From contig CM043960.1 in assembly GCA_014529385.2 (NCBI GenBank), forward strand, positions 33,746,396 through 33,810,395: a stretch of DNA of 64,000 nucleotides, written 5' to 3'. The notes below the pieces were generated by a model. That model was not told the origin of the DNA. It made no database searches and saw only the letters and a program-made list of their open reading frames with translations. Each line of letters starts with the position of its first letter. The stretch's first letter is position 1. Shown piece after piece: positions 53,765-64,000 of the stretch. A program made the position numbers and the translations under genes. The stretch is from Adiantum capillus-veneris (lineage: Eukaryota; Streptophyta; Polypodiopsida; Polypodiales; Pteridaceae).

Positions 53765-55180
53765 CAATAACAATACAACATATACACCAAATAATCCTTT
53801 CAAATTACAAAAGACACTAGAAACTATGTCAATGAAAAGGTGGTATAATTCCCATTCATAGTACATAACAGTCCTTATACACAAGTGCTAAAATCAAGAG
53901 CAAGAAGATATAATAGTCCGCCATCTTCAAACCAAGGAACTTTGAAAACCATAGTTGAGAAGGTAACCCTCACCTGCACCCATGGAAACAACACAACTTT
54001 TAGTTAGCATTGGCACCGCATGCAGGTGATGCATGGGTTTCCCACAGGTTATAGATGTCACACAACTTAATTTCTTTCAAAGAAAAATAATAAGAAAGTA
54101 AAATATAATCATATATTCAGAGATGGTTTCATTTACAAGGGGGGAAAACCATATGGAGTCCCTTGTGCTTTACAAGATCTCATGAGATAAGGCCAAAGAT
54201 TAGTTTTATGAGGCAATTTAGCCTTGAAGTGGGCCACATATACCTATTTCTTGCCTTTACAGAGTTTGGCATTATTCGTTGCTATTTTTTATGTGTTTGT
54301 GATAGTACTCATTTGTCCAGTTAATCTATACTTTGGAATCACCTGTAACATAAAAATACATTAGTACATAAGTCCTGCACCACTTTAGTCAGATTCAAAG
54401 ACCACATGTAAAGTAGTAAGTATAAGAGTTAATCCCCAAAATCATAATACATGTAGATGGGATAAACCATATTCTGTCATTTGTTCAAAAAGTCAGGGAT
54501 GTATGCCGCAAAGTCCCATAACATTGATGCAATAAGAAACCACTTATGGCTTCATGAGCAGCCCCTTTACGCCATATTTACCATATTCCACAACCCATAA
54601 TAACCATATTCAGCCACAATCCATCATAACCTTGTTCACAACCAACCATTCATTCGGCCCATTTAAGTTACATTGCCCAAGACCATATACAAAACAGCCT
54701 GAGGATATCACCATGAGGAATATTACCATACCAACAAGTGAATTACAACCCATCAAACATTTTGGACAGCAGTCCATTTCAATTAGAGCGGCCAGCTCCA
54801 CAATAGCATGCTTATCCTTGCTTTTCTCCATAGATCCGACACTTAACATTACCCCTTTGTAGGTAAAACCCTCACAATCCTAATGTATAGACAACTCCTC
54901 ACAAGTACTTACACACACCACCAATGCTAAGTGAGCATGTAAAGCTCACCTTTTTATAGGGTTTGGAGCAGGTAGCCTCCTTCCTTCATAGCCATATGGC
55001 GGACCCGGCTTTAAGAGGGAGAAGGTGCAACAGCGTCTCCTTGTACACACACACACACACACACACACAGCTTAGAGCGGTGAATTGTAGAACCTTCAAG
55101 AGGGAGCCACCACATTATTAAGCAAAAGAAGATAGCATTTACAGCCAAGTAGTCCATCCATAACTCATTTATCAAAACTA
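53562..55180. other. Non-coding sequence with GT and AC microsatellites
   Basis: No convincing gene on either strand. A GT run at 53,728-53,762 and an AC run at 55,044-55,069 are present. Short open frames (for example 54,554-54,862) have no coding character that I can support. Confidence 0.45.
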
Positions 55181-55181
55181 A

Positions 55182-55890
55182 GGGTTAGGTACCATTAAGG
55201 TACTACCTAATAATATTTTTACCCTAGTGAATTCAAGCCGGTTATTTACCAAAGGTACGCCAGGCCAATAGTCCTAGAAAATTATACCAGTACTAGTACA
55301 CACGTAGCACCAGTACCATTCCAGTATTATACAGTACACAAACAATACCAGTACCAGTATCAATACAGTAGTAGCAACATTACTAGTTCAGTCCAATACA
55401 TTACCAGTACACAAGTAGCACTAGTACCAGTCCGTTATAGTATAGTACCAGTATCAGTAACAGTACACAAGTAGCATGAGTACCAGTACCAATACACAAG
55501 TAGCACTAGTATCAGTATATGTGTGTGGGTTAGGTACCATTAGGGTACCACCTAATGATACATTTTCCAAAAATCACCAAGTGAATTCAAGCCAGTGATT
55601 CATCAAAGGTTCCCCAAGCCAACAGTCCTCAGCTAATAATACCAAGGAAATAGCAACAGCTATAACTAGCCATATACTAGCCATGTGTGTGTGAGTATCA
55701 GTTCCAATAGTGTATAATATCAATATCATTACCAGTATAGTCTAGTAGTACCAATAAGTACCACTACCAGTATATATTATACCAGTACAACACCAATACT
55801 ACTAGTACTAGTAGTTTAGCAGTAACAGTACCAGTAGCCAGTATGAGTAGTAATACCAGTACCAGTACCAGTATTGTGTGTGTGTGTACC
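55182..55890. repeat. 345-bp tandem repeat filled with a degenerate ACCAGT minisatellite
   Basis: Two copies begin GGGTTAGGTACCATTA at 55,182 and 55,527. Each holds TACCTAAT, GTGAATTCAAGCC and CAAAGGT-CCCCA-like blocks, then a long stretch of diverged CAGTACCAGTA, GTAGCACTAGTACC and ACACAAGTAGCA words. The hexamer-like ACCAGT occurs dozens of times with substitutions. Confidence 0.75.
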
Positions 55891-55908
55891 TGCCCTATCC
55901 CAGGCGCC

Positions 55909-55943
55909 ATACACAATGGGTTGGCAGTATACCCATTGTGTAT
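55909..55943. repeat. Perfect 13-bp hairpin
   Basis: Arms ATACACAATGGGT (55,909-55,921) and ACCCATTGTGTAT (55,931-55,943) are exact inverted copies around the 9-base loop TGGCAGTAT. Confidence 0.8.
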
Positions 55944-56199
55944 AGGCCTACTGCCTTGTGAAGTAGATGAGAGTAACAAAAGTCGAGTATGAAGCATTAG
56001 CAGAGATGTGCTAAGTCAAAGTGTCCTTGAAGAGGGTAAAGTCAGTCTTATCAACACAGTATTATCTGATATTGTCTTCAAGGAAGACATTACCCCTGTT
56101 AACCCTCACAGACACCCTATCACCTTCGACGGACGCATATTATTTATTTGATGGAGTCATGGACCGGGCTTCTTGGTCCAATAGGTGTGTAGGTGATTT

Positions 56200-56441
56200 C
56201 CAATGAGAGGTGCACCACTTATCTTATTTTTTAAGTAGTTTTGCAATGACCGGCCACAATGGACGCCCATGTGTGAAAGGGTTGCTCTTATAAAAGGTCC
56301 ATTTGACCTAAAAATCCTCATTCTTTGGGGTATAAGCTAAGAAGTGCTCTTGCTCCATCTTTGTCTCCTTCTCCTTCGTGTGCTCACAAGTGTGTGGGTG
56401 TGTGTGGGTGTGTGTGTGTGTGTATGCGCGTGTTTGAGAGA

Positions 56442-56477
<36 letters not shown>

Positions 56478-56713
56478 TCAAGCATTATGGCGGCATCGGC
56501 GGCGGCGAGGCGGTTGAGTGCGGCATTGATGGCGGCTTCTTCTTCTTCACAGCACGGGATCCTTCATCACGACGGGAGCATTGAGCGATGAGTGACACAT
56601 CCCTGCCCCTTTCAGCTTGCTAGGATCTTATAGTTGTGTGTTTGCAGCCTTTTGAGGCTCGCACACAGTGTACATCCAAGTTCCCAGCTTCGACACGTAC
56701 GACAAAGTGTACA
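56200..56713 (+). repeat. Downstream part of the 5' LTR of gypsy element 5
   Basis: The LTR ends GTGTACA at 56,713, just before a classic primer site. A TATA box is at 56,289-56,297, followed by GT and GA microsatellites (about 56,392-56,475) and a GGC-rich stretch (GGCGGCATCGGCGGCGGCG). The upstream limit of the LTR cannot be set because its partner lies outside the window. Confidence 0.6.
56289..56297 (+). promoter_or_regulatory. TATA box of element 5 LTR
   Basis: TATAAAAGG about 425 bases before the LTR end, placed as expected for U3. Confidence 0.55.
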
Positions 56714-56717
56714 TTTT

Positions 56718-56735
56718 TGGCACCGTTGTCGGGGA
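56718..56735 (+). other. Primer-binding site of element 5 (Asp tRNA-like)
   Basis: TGGCACCGTTGTCGGGGA closely matches the TGGCGCCGTTG-type site of Athila/Tat gypsy elements, complementary to tRNA-Asp. It starts four bases after the LTR. Confidence 0.75.
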
Positions 56736-57680
56736 ATGCCTTGCATTAAGCTTGAGGAGTACTTGGTCCTACCTCTAGAAGCCTTTCTTCCATCTGTTTT
56801 TTGTTTTTTGTTGTGTTGTGTGAGAACTATTGAGTGGCTGCAATGGGGAGATTAGCAGGTTTTTGTTAGCTATTGTTAAGTGACTAGAAAGGACAGATTA
56901 GCTAGTGTAGACAGTGAGGAGTAGAGTAGATGGTGAGAAGTAGATTTGATTGTCTATGATTGTGCAGTGTACTATGTTTGATAGTGTGTTAGCAGAGGTA
57001 GTTAGCATTAATTAGCTGTGTTAGTTGAAAAGAGGTTAGCCAGAGCTCCTAGGATCTGTTGTGTGTGCGTGGGAGCTCAAGATATTTGGGACTAAAAAGA
57101 AAACTCAAAACAAAAATTATAAAAATATTATCTTAAAAGGAAGGATCGAGATCGGGATCATTCCCCGAAACCTGAAACCTGAAACCTGAAACCCGAGCCC
57201 GAGCCCATGCATAGACCTCAGTCCTATGATATACTATACACACCACTTTATATATAAATACTAAGACCTCAAGTGAAGGGAGGGCATGTGGGACAAGTTC
57301 CTCAAGTCCTCCACCATCCCCTTCACACTCACCCTTTGGATTTACTAAATCTAGCCCTCTCCCCACCTAGGAAAAGACTAGTTTTAGGATTCCGAGGGTT
57401 GGACGTAACTGAATCGGGGGTTGTAAAGCACGGCACATCTCCCTAGCCAAGACGCTTGTTTTGAGATATCACATGCCATATTCCGTGGCTTGGTTTAAAA
57501 AAGGGACCAAAAATAACAAAAAATTTGGGTTGTAAACACCTAAAAAACTAGGTAAGCGGCCTTCAGGGCACTCACCAACACCTCTAGAGTGTGGAGGTCA
57601 CATGCACCTACGCTCTGGTCATGTGCTAGAGGATGAGCACATAGAGAGTGTCTCCGTTTATGTGGGCACTCATTTTTCCT
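56736..57680 (+). other. Leader region of element 5, no gene seen
   Basis: Long untranslated leader without a good reading frame. A small repeat of CCTGAAA (four copies) and CCCGAG (two copies) lies at 57,170-57,207. Confidence 0.45.
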
Positions 57681-58649
57681 CTACCTTAGGCTCTAGGCCC
57701 TCAGCGGGAACCCAAGGTAGTACCACTCAGGACCCACATATTGCGTGACTCTTACTTTGACTATGCCATCATGAAGGGTTACCCGATGCCTACTCCCGAT
57801 AACTCAAGCCAAGACATGCATGCCATGGGCCCACGGTCCGGACCGAGCATGCTTAGCCGCTTGAAGGAAACCTAGTAGAGCCACTCACTCTGAACATGGA
57901 GCTAACGATGTAAATGCGGGGAGTGGGAAAGTAAATTCGCCATTCATGACCAACGTAGACCCCATGCTCTTGGAGAGTGTGCATGTGAATACTCCATTCA
58001 CTGCACCCCCTGACTCTTCATAGCTATTCCCCTTGGAGGTTATATTACCTAATGGTAGAAGCTTTGCCGAAGTGCAAGAGGTTGAACGATATATCATTGC
58101 AGCTAGGAAAAAGGAAATCAAGAGCTTACGTAGGGTAGAGCAAAGGAGAGAGTTAAAAGCAAAAGCCCCTGTGTCAACATCCATGCCAGGCGAGCAATCG
58201 AGTGCTCCTGAATTAGAGACCACAAAGGGTCAACCCATAGAGAGCCACATTGCATCTAGTTCAAAGGATACCCCTAGCACCTCAATCCTAGATGGAGCGT
58301 TCCCAAATGAGAACTGGGAGTATGAACTACAAATAAAAACTCTAACCAACCTATACACAAGTCCCACCTATCACGTGGGTTGGTTAAATTTCCTACAATC
58401 GACAACGGGTGCCACTAGTGTAGAGGATCAACAACAAAGAGTTTGTGAGGTCATCCATAGGTTTATTGAGCTAGAGAGACAGAACAAGGGGATCCACATG
58501 CCTTTAATGGGTCTTATGAATTTCTTGGATACAGGGAAGGCTAAACAACCAACCTTATCACAAATGGAGACTCCCTCGGTAAGTCCGATGGATCCTCCAT
58601 ATGTTGTTTTGCCAGGGGTCTCAGTACAATCTAAGCCCACAAGTGATAG
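57680..58649 (+). pseudogene. Gag-position ORF of element 5, interrupted by element 6
   Basis: Coding-like text begins near 57,750 (YAIMKGYPMPTPDNSSQDMH). After a frame change it runs from 57,890 in one frame with a single TAG at 58,021: ANDVNAGSGKVNSPFMTNVD, LEVILPNGRSFAEVQEVERY, VCEVIHRFIELERQNKGIHM, GLMNFLDTGKAKQPTLSQ. It is cut at 58,649 by the LTR of element 6. No gag domain is recognisable by motif; the assignment rests on position after the primer site. Confidence 0.5.
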
Positions 58650-60356
58650 TAATAGCTGTTTTTCGGCTTTCCATAATTGCCATAGTAAGCTACCTCACCC
58701 TATCAAATCACTCAAACATTTTGGTTATCCCTACCATTTCACTGTACATAGGCGTGTGTAAGTTACGGACTTTCTCCATATTTTCTTAAAACCCTCAGCT
58801 AGCTAGTCACTGGGCTAGTTGAGTCAAAATAAAAAAATATAATAAAAAATATTATGGCTCATTTGTGTATAAATATTTCATTGTATATAGGGCCTAAATA
58901 AAAGGATTTTTCATAATTTATTTAAATATTTCTACCTATGGTGTGTTATTTATGCTATGTACATTCACTCACCATTACCATATTTTTTCTTACCAATTTG
59001 CATACTCTTTATTCTATAAAAAAATAATTTCATGCAAGCTTCTCTTATTTTTGGTGTAACTCCATTCCAATAAAAATCCAAAAAAACTAGTTTTATTTAT
59101 GTGTATATTTTTTCACTATTGTGATTTTTTCCTTCCTACATCTATTCTCTATTACTCTCATAAATTAGACCACCAAAAATATTCATCTTTTTATGGTAGA
59201 CTTATAATGAGAGAGATTTATTTTGACCCCTTTATATTTTTTCCATCTATATTATTTATATTTGACATGTACATATTTTTTTAGACCCCTCAATATTTGA
59301 TTTTCTTAGTTGTCCTATTCACTTATATCATGATCTCAACAATATCTTCAATGATAGACCTACCAAATAAGTTCAAGGGTATGTGGCATGCATGCGTGCA
59401 CCATGGGGAGCTCACTCTTGGAGGTATTCAAAAGAATCATCCAAAGAAGGACCTCACAAGGATTTTGTGCAGCGGAAAAAAACAGTCAGTTTTGCTGAAT
59501 TTTTAAAGATCACATGCTTTCCGAATTTGAAAAGGTGTTACGAACAAAAGTTGTAGCTTGTGAGCTGAAATTTCAACTCAAATTGTTTCATATTTTTTTG
59601 AGCTACGAGCTGTGAGCTATGATTTTATTGATGGACCCCAGTTTGCCCATGCTATGCAGCCACACTCCCTCTTCCACTTTATCATTTTCCTCTTTCACAC
59701 ACACTTCTCCACTCATCATCCCCACCTCTCTCACCACTCCTCTCTGCACCCTACTCACCTTCTTCTCAACCTTGAAGACTAAGAGAAACCATGGTGAACT
59801 CATATCTCCTACACACACTTCCATTCCAAAATTGACCACCTAGTCTCATTTTGTCTCTTCCATATTACCCATATCTATCAAAAAACCACAAAATTCAACC
59901 TCTTCTCTTGAAAGACAGCACCATGTTGATTGATTACTCATATTCAATCACCTTGGCTCTCAAGGAAGGTCAAGAGTGGAGAAAAAACATACCGTCAAAG
60001 CTAGTGGACCGTCAACAAGCGTCAAAATTGACGCTACTCAAGACACTTGGAGCATCAACATTGTAAGAAATCCATATTTTCTTACCTTAAGAGTTTTTTC
60101 TTCCTTATTTGTATCCTATATGGATACTTCCATTATAAATATCCAATTCCATTTGTAAATCAATAAAAATACTAACTCTACTAATTTACTAACACTAACC
60201 TACTATGAAAAGCCCTATCACCTCCACTTCTCTCCTCTCTCTCTTCTTCATCTATCCACACCAAATTCTTGATAATTCCAAGAAAAATAAATTAGATAAG
60301 TGCTGAAAATGTAACCCAACCATGGTTAGAGGAGTAACCCTAGCCCCCAAAATTGC

Positions 60357-60365
60357 TATAAAAGG
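60357..60365 (+). promoter_or_regulatory. TATA box of element 6 LTR
   Basis: TATAAAAGG, preceded by CCCCCAAAATTGC, about 900 bases before the LTR end; a plausible U3 promoter. Confidence 0.6.
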
Positions 60366-61014
60366 AGGGTGTAGCTAGCACAAAGGGGGAAGCCATAAGC
60401 AAGAGCACTATGCTATAGCTTGAGAAGCCAAGTTCAACCTCTCTAGAAGGAGCTCTTGAGTGGAAGCTCATTATCTTATGCATATGCATGTGTTGTATTA
60501 GGGGTGATTAGCAAAGGAACTCTATGCCATTGTAAGAGAGAGTGATCATTCAATTGAGAGTAGGAAATCTATCATTTCTCTTACTACTGTAAGCCCAACA
60601 TTTGCTGAATCAAGGAGGGTGGATTTGGATTAAGCTTGGATACTTTGTCTCTCTTCCAACGTGAAGTAATGGACGACAATGATGTGTAAGTGTCTTGGTG
60701 TGTTTTTAAGTTCTTGATAGCTTGTCTCTGGGTGTTGTCATCAATTCAGCCATAAATTCCACATACTATAAGAGGGCAACAAGGTGGAGAGGACTCCCCT
60801 GGCCTTAAGACAGTGATTGGGGTGGCTTTTCTTGTGATGTGTTGTGGTGTAATTTACTCAAGCTATGTTGAACAAATACTAATCTCACTTTGATTGGTCG
60901 TGACAGATTTGTAAGAAGGTATTAATGCAACAAGCATCCCCTCCCCCTTCTCTCTCTTTCTTACATATATAATTGTGTTTGCTTGATCATTGCCGATACA
61001 TTTCAAAGCAGCCC

Positions 61015-61015
<1 letters not shown>

Positions 61016-61084
<69 letters not shown>
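61016..61084. repeat. CT microsatellite in element 6 LTR
   Basis: Uninterrupted CT run of about 69 bases. Confidence 0.96.
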
Positions 61085-61087
<3 letters not shown>

Positions 61088-61263
61088 ACGCGTCCTAGTT
61101 CGCATCCAAAACTAGGTGGTGCCACAAATTTGTGAAGGGTTAGGTTGCGGGTTTGTGTGTGTGTTTGTTGTTTTTTCCAACCCCAACCCAATTGAGCAGC
61201 ACGGGAGCCTAGAAGGGTGCTTAGAGGCCACTCTTCTTGTTGCCCGCCCCGGACCGCTTCAAA

Positions 61264-61281
61264 TTGGTGCCCCCACTAAGA
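61264..61281 (+). other. Primer-binding site of element 6
   Basis: TTGGTGCCCCCACTAAGA follows the LTR end after two bases and matches element 4's TGGTGCCCCCACTGAGG at 15 of 17 positions. Confidence 0.8.
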
Positions 61282-61574
61282 ACTGACTTTGTGCTTATTG
61301 TTGTTGTATTGCATGAATGCTTGAATTTTAATATAATCAAGTAGATTATATAAATCATGAAAGCTTGTATGACCGAGTTTAATTTCAAGGTAACAAAAAT
61401 TGATCTAGAACATGGTTTGGATTAGCATAACATAAGAAAGGAAAAAAACATTTTCACATAAGAATCTAGAATTTATGTTGAAAGACCTTTCAAAACCTTG
61501 TGTAGTTAGTTGATGTCATGAGAGAAAATGATTGTTTGGAACTAATCTTTGTGTGGTTCTAGCATTGAGAGACT

Positions 61575-62070
61575 ATGACACGCTATACCTTTGATGATAT
61601 CCCAATCTTCTTCGGAAATCTAGAAGAAGATGTTGATGATTTTCTTGCTGATTTTAGAATGGTTTGTCGTATCCTCGGTAAAAGGGATGACATTGAAAAA
61701 GGGGATTTTCTATTGCTATGCCTTAGAGGCAACGTTGAGCAATGGTTTGGAGTATGTCTTCTCAGATTGAAGATGGATATACCCAAATTTCCAAAGCTTT
61801 GAAGACCAGATTCTCTAAATTTTCAACAACAGAGAAAGCTTGGGCTTCATTAGAGAGACTTCAACACTGGTGAAGACTACTATGCTTATGAGGATATTTT
61901 TTCTCGTCAATGGGGAGGATGTCGGTTTAGTTCTACATTTCTAGATTATGTAAAAATGGAGCAATTTATTTCGGGTTTGTCTCCTTTCCTAAAGACTAAG
62001 GTTACTTATAGTGGACCCTCTACCTTTGAAGAAGCGGTCACTATTGCTCGAAGGAAGTTTCACAAGTAAT
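61575..62070 (+). pseudogene. gag: Gag N-terminal region of element 6
   Basis: The ATG at 61,575 starts MTRYTFDDIPIFFGNLEEDV, a retrotransposon-gag opening (target sequence, then DDFLADFRMV, GDFLLLCLRGNVEQWF). A frame change near 61,790 leads to KALKTRFSKFSTTEKAWASL and, after another, QWGGCRFSSTFLDYVKMEQF and ISGLSPFLKTKVTYSGPSTF, ending RKFHK with TAA at 62,068. No zinc knuckle is seen. Confidence 0.75.
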
Positions 62071-62147
62071 TCTACATCAAAAATGGTTTCCATCATGCTG
62101 GAAGAACCAACCATCATGAAAGTGTTTCTATCAAGGAGTCATCTCCT

Positions 62148-63740
62148 TTGCCATACTTGTCTCCTTCTACTCCGACAAATGTTGAAGAAGTTACTTACAT
62201 GCCAACTGATTATTCAAGTGCTAAAGTGTGTGGCCAAGATTCAAATGTGGAATCTCTTTCTTCTACCTTTATCACAAGCATGCAAAAATCGACACAAGAT
62301 ATCTCAAATGGCATTGATGATTCAATAATGGATACATCCAACCTTTTGGCGGAGGATCAATTTCTAGTCCAAGCAGACGAAGCTTTTGTGCAACATGACT
62401 CTATGGAGAATGAAGACCTTGAAGATAACCTTGATCTTATGGAATGGTTTGAGAGTGTATCTTGTCTAAAAGAAGAGAGTGAAGAAGAAGATGAAATCAT
62501 AGGTGGGGAGATCATAGACCACATTGATCATAAAGAGATGATTGTGTACATGGAATGCCAACTCCAAAACAAAGTAGAAGAGTGTGAGTTGAATCCATGT
62601 GAGGATAATCTTCAAGAAGTGTTTGAGGATGTTGAAAAGCATTGGTATGACCCATGTATGTTAAGTATGGAGGAACCTATCATGCAAGAAGCCAAAGTTT
62701 TCACAAAATCAAACAGTAATCCGTCAACCTTTGAGGTGGTACAATGTGAGGAGTTACAACCTTGTCAAATGGGGGGCTTAGAAGGGGATGAAGAACATGG
62801 GAGAGTAGTAAAAAATAAAATCATAAAAGGAAACTGTCAGAAGGGTATGATCCTCTCCAATGGTGTTTTAGTGGGTGGCTCTTCATTCATGGGACAATCT
62901 CTTAGCAAGAAAATCCAAACTTTTGAAGCCCCAATCATCTTCACATTGGGTTTCACCTCTTCAAAGTCAACTTCTCCTCTCTTCACATATACCTTTCATC
63001 GGGGGCACCATACCTTCTTAAGTGGAAGAGGACATGAATACTTGGTGATGAACAGATGTATCCAAACCTTCTACATTTGGTTCTTTGGTGTATGGAGGTC
63101 ACACATTGTGATGCTTCTGGTCTTCATCATAGATGAAAAACTTGTTGATTGCTACATGTGGATATTTCATCAATCAGTACCAAAATCTATTCTCTTCCAA
63201 TGTGTTGGAAGTAATAGAAACCTTCGTCTATTATCTACTTATGTAGTAAACTATTTGCAATATCTTCCAATAGCGGTTGGAAGCATGGATCAAGCTTTCA
63301 TAAATCATGAAGGTCATAGAATTTTTGACTTGATGAGCCTACCCAGATTGAATGAATTTTATGAGCTACAGTTCAAGAATTTGCTCATACAAGCTCTTGA
63401 AGATCGTAGCAGATACATCAACTTTACACAGGAGGAAGAGCAACCAATCTTTTATATCACATTCATAGTGATAGATGCAATGATGAAAAACAATAAAATC
63501 TACAAGTTTCTTCAATCGAAATCAGTAAGTGATTCCATACCATACATCTCTCTTTGGGAAAGATATTTCAAGATCTTTGATCCTGGGGGGTGCTTATGGA
63601 AACTTTCTCAATGGAGGAGGTTTACTCAGTCACTTCATTACATCCTGCTATTGGCTCTGAGAACCTTTCATATCACACAAGGTTTTTTAATCATACAACA
63701 AAGTTTCTTCAAAGATGAGAGTAGACAAAGAAAAATATGA
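62148..63740 (+). CDS. Long ORF of element 6, 530 codons, unknown function in pol position
   Basis: An uninterrupted frame starting at an internal ATG and in frame with the end of gag (one TAA at 62,068 between). Residues 1-220 are acidic and Met/Glu-rich (ESVSCLKEESEEEDEIIGGE, IDHIDHKEMIVYMECQLQNK). Residues 280-530 are mixed hydrophobic (FYIWFFGVWRSHIVMLLVFI, LRLLSTYVVNYLQYLPIAVG, ISLWERYFKIFDPGGCLWKL). I see no protease, RT, RNase H or integrase motif, no zinc finger and no certain membrane segment. That 1.6 kb of AT-rich sequence stays open in a decaying element suggests the ORF was used until recently. It may extend gag; an env-like role is possible but unsupported. Confidence 0.6.
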   Translation: MPYLSPSTPTNVEEVTYMPTDYSSAKVCGQDSNVESLSSTFITSMQKSTQDISNGIDDSIMDTSNLLAEDQFLVQADEAFVQHDSMENEDLEDNLDLMEWFESVSCLKEESEEEDEIIGGEIIDHIDHKEMIVYMECQLQNKVEECELNPCEDNLQEVFEDVEKHWYDPCMLSMEEPIMQEAKVFTKSNSNPSTFEVVQCEELQPCQMGGLEGDEEHGRVVKNKIIKGNCQKGMILSNGVLVGGSSFMGQSLSKKIQTFEAPIIFTLGFTSSKSTSPLFTYTFHRGHHTFLSGRGHEYLVMNRCIQTFYIWFFGVWRSHIVMLLVFIIDEKLVDCYMWIFHQSVPKSILFQCVGSNRNLRLLSTYVVNYLQYLPIAVGSMDQAFINHEGHRIFDLMSLPRLNEFYELQFKNLLIQALEDRSRYINFTQEEEQPIFYITFIVIDAMMKNNKIYKFLQSKSVSDSIPYISLWERYFKIFDPGGCLWKLSQWRRFTQSLHYILLLALRTFHITQGFLIIQQSFFKDESRQRKI

Positions 63741-63815
63741 GAGCAGACAAAGACAGACGTTACACAATCTACATGTTGTATGGTTGAATAAATGGTACAT
63801 GAATGTACCATTATC

Positions 63816-63830
63816 TAAGAGGGGGGCTAA
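63816..63830 (+). other. Polypurine tract of element 6
   Basis: AAGAGGGGGGCTAA directly precedes TGATAGCCG, the start of the 3' LTR. Confidence 0.85.
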
Positions 63831-64000
63831 TGATAGCCGTTTTTCGGCTTTCCATAATTTCCATAGTAAGCTACCTCACCCTATCAAATCACTCAAACAT
63901 TTTGTTTATCCCTACCATTTCACTGTACATAGGCGTGTGTGAGTTAAGGACTTTCTCCATATTTTCTTAAAACCCTCAGCTAGCTAGTCACTAGGCTAGT
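63831..64000 (+). repeat. 3' LTR of element 6, cut by the window end
   Basis: It matches 58,650-58,820 with few differences (TTCGGCTTTCCATAATT, CTCACCCTATCAAATCACTC, CTCAGCTAGCTAGTCACT). Confidence 0.92.

Larger units (their letters stand above)
58650..61261 (+). repeat. 5' LTR of element 6
   Basis: It begins TAATAGCTGTTTTTCGGC (3' LTR: TGATAGCCGTTTTTCGGC) and ends CCGCTTCA. At 2,612 bp it is long. It contains a TATA box at 60,357-60,365 and a CT microsatellite at 61,016-61,084. Several AT-rich short frames inside are not supported as genes. Confidence 0.88.
58650..64000 (+). mobile_element. Gypsy-type element 6, gag-only (no pol), nested in element 5, 3' LTR incomplete
   Basis: The 5' LTR (58,650-61,261), primer site, an internal region of about 2.57 kb and a polypurine tract precede a 3' LTR that starts at 63,831 and continues past the window. 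The first 170 bases of the two LTRs match closely. The internal region codes for a gag-like protein and an extended C-terminal ORF; no protease, RT or integrase motif is present. This is the TR-GAG/non-autonomous type, which needs enzymes from elsewhere. Element 4 has almost the same primer site. Confidence 0.88.

Noticed and set aside
57170-57207. Small CCTGAAA / CCCGAG tandem repeat as a possible regulatory array
   Set aside because: Four and two copies only, with no context to support a function.
57133-57366. Minus-strand 77-codon frame with Arg/Gly-rich text
   Set aside because: It overlaps the CCTGAAA and CCCGAG simple repeats in the element 5 leader; no homologue recognised.

Overview
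This window is nuclear DNA from a land plant. It is dense in LTR retrotransposons of plant-type lineages (a Ty1/copia remnant, a related pair of chromodomain Ty3/gypsy elements, one with tandem RNase H domains, one with an Asp-tRNA-like primer site), has long CT/GA/GT microsatellites and short 65-90 bp GT-AG introns, and shows no intact ordinary host gene. The species cannot be fixed from sequence alone; a large repeat-rich plant genome is the safe reading. No rRNA, tRNA or CRISPR array was seen.

Layout. 0.8-2.5 kb: decayed minus-strand coding remnant of unknown family. 2.7-4.7 kb: 5'-truncated copia element that lost its RT active-site segment and was later split by a 262-bp MITE. 4,991-21,350: Ty3/gypsy element 1 (5-bp target duplication AAGGC on both sides), whose 3' LTR holds a sister element 2 (12,893 to about 20,658). 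21.4-25.3 kb: non-coding sequence with small hairpin repeats and a degenerate tandem repeat. 25.8-31.8 kb: a divergent pair of decayed multi-exon genes around a CT/GA-rich region with palindromic repeats. The minus-strand member joins a histone H3-like (partly CENH3-like) domain to a Ulp1/C48 SUMO-protease-like domain and an acidic tail. The plus-strand partner is unrecognised. 31.9-33.0 kb: another minus-strand coding remnant.

33,047-53,561: Ty3/gypsy element 3, heavily decayed, with 3.9 kb of extra coding sequence after integrase. It is interrupted by element 4 (35,438-44,703, minus strand), the youngest-looking element: near-identical 1,564-bp LTRs and an intact 1,385-aa pol, but a broken gag. 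53.6-56.7 kb: low-complexity and tandem-repeat sequence running into the 5' LTR of element 5. Its internal region is interrupted at 58,650 by element 6, which has 2.6-kb LTRs and a gag-type ORF but no pol, and whose 3' LTR runs off the window.

Three independent nestings give relative ages: 2 is younger than 1, 4 younger than 3, 6 younger than 5. Elements 1, 2 and 3 all carry lesions in catalytic motifs. Element 4 has an intact pol and element 6 looks like a parasite that would need enzymes in trans. The most unusual content is the histone-fold plus Ulp1 gene with its palindrome-studded divergent promoter region.
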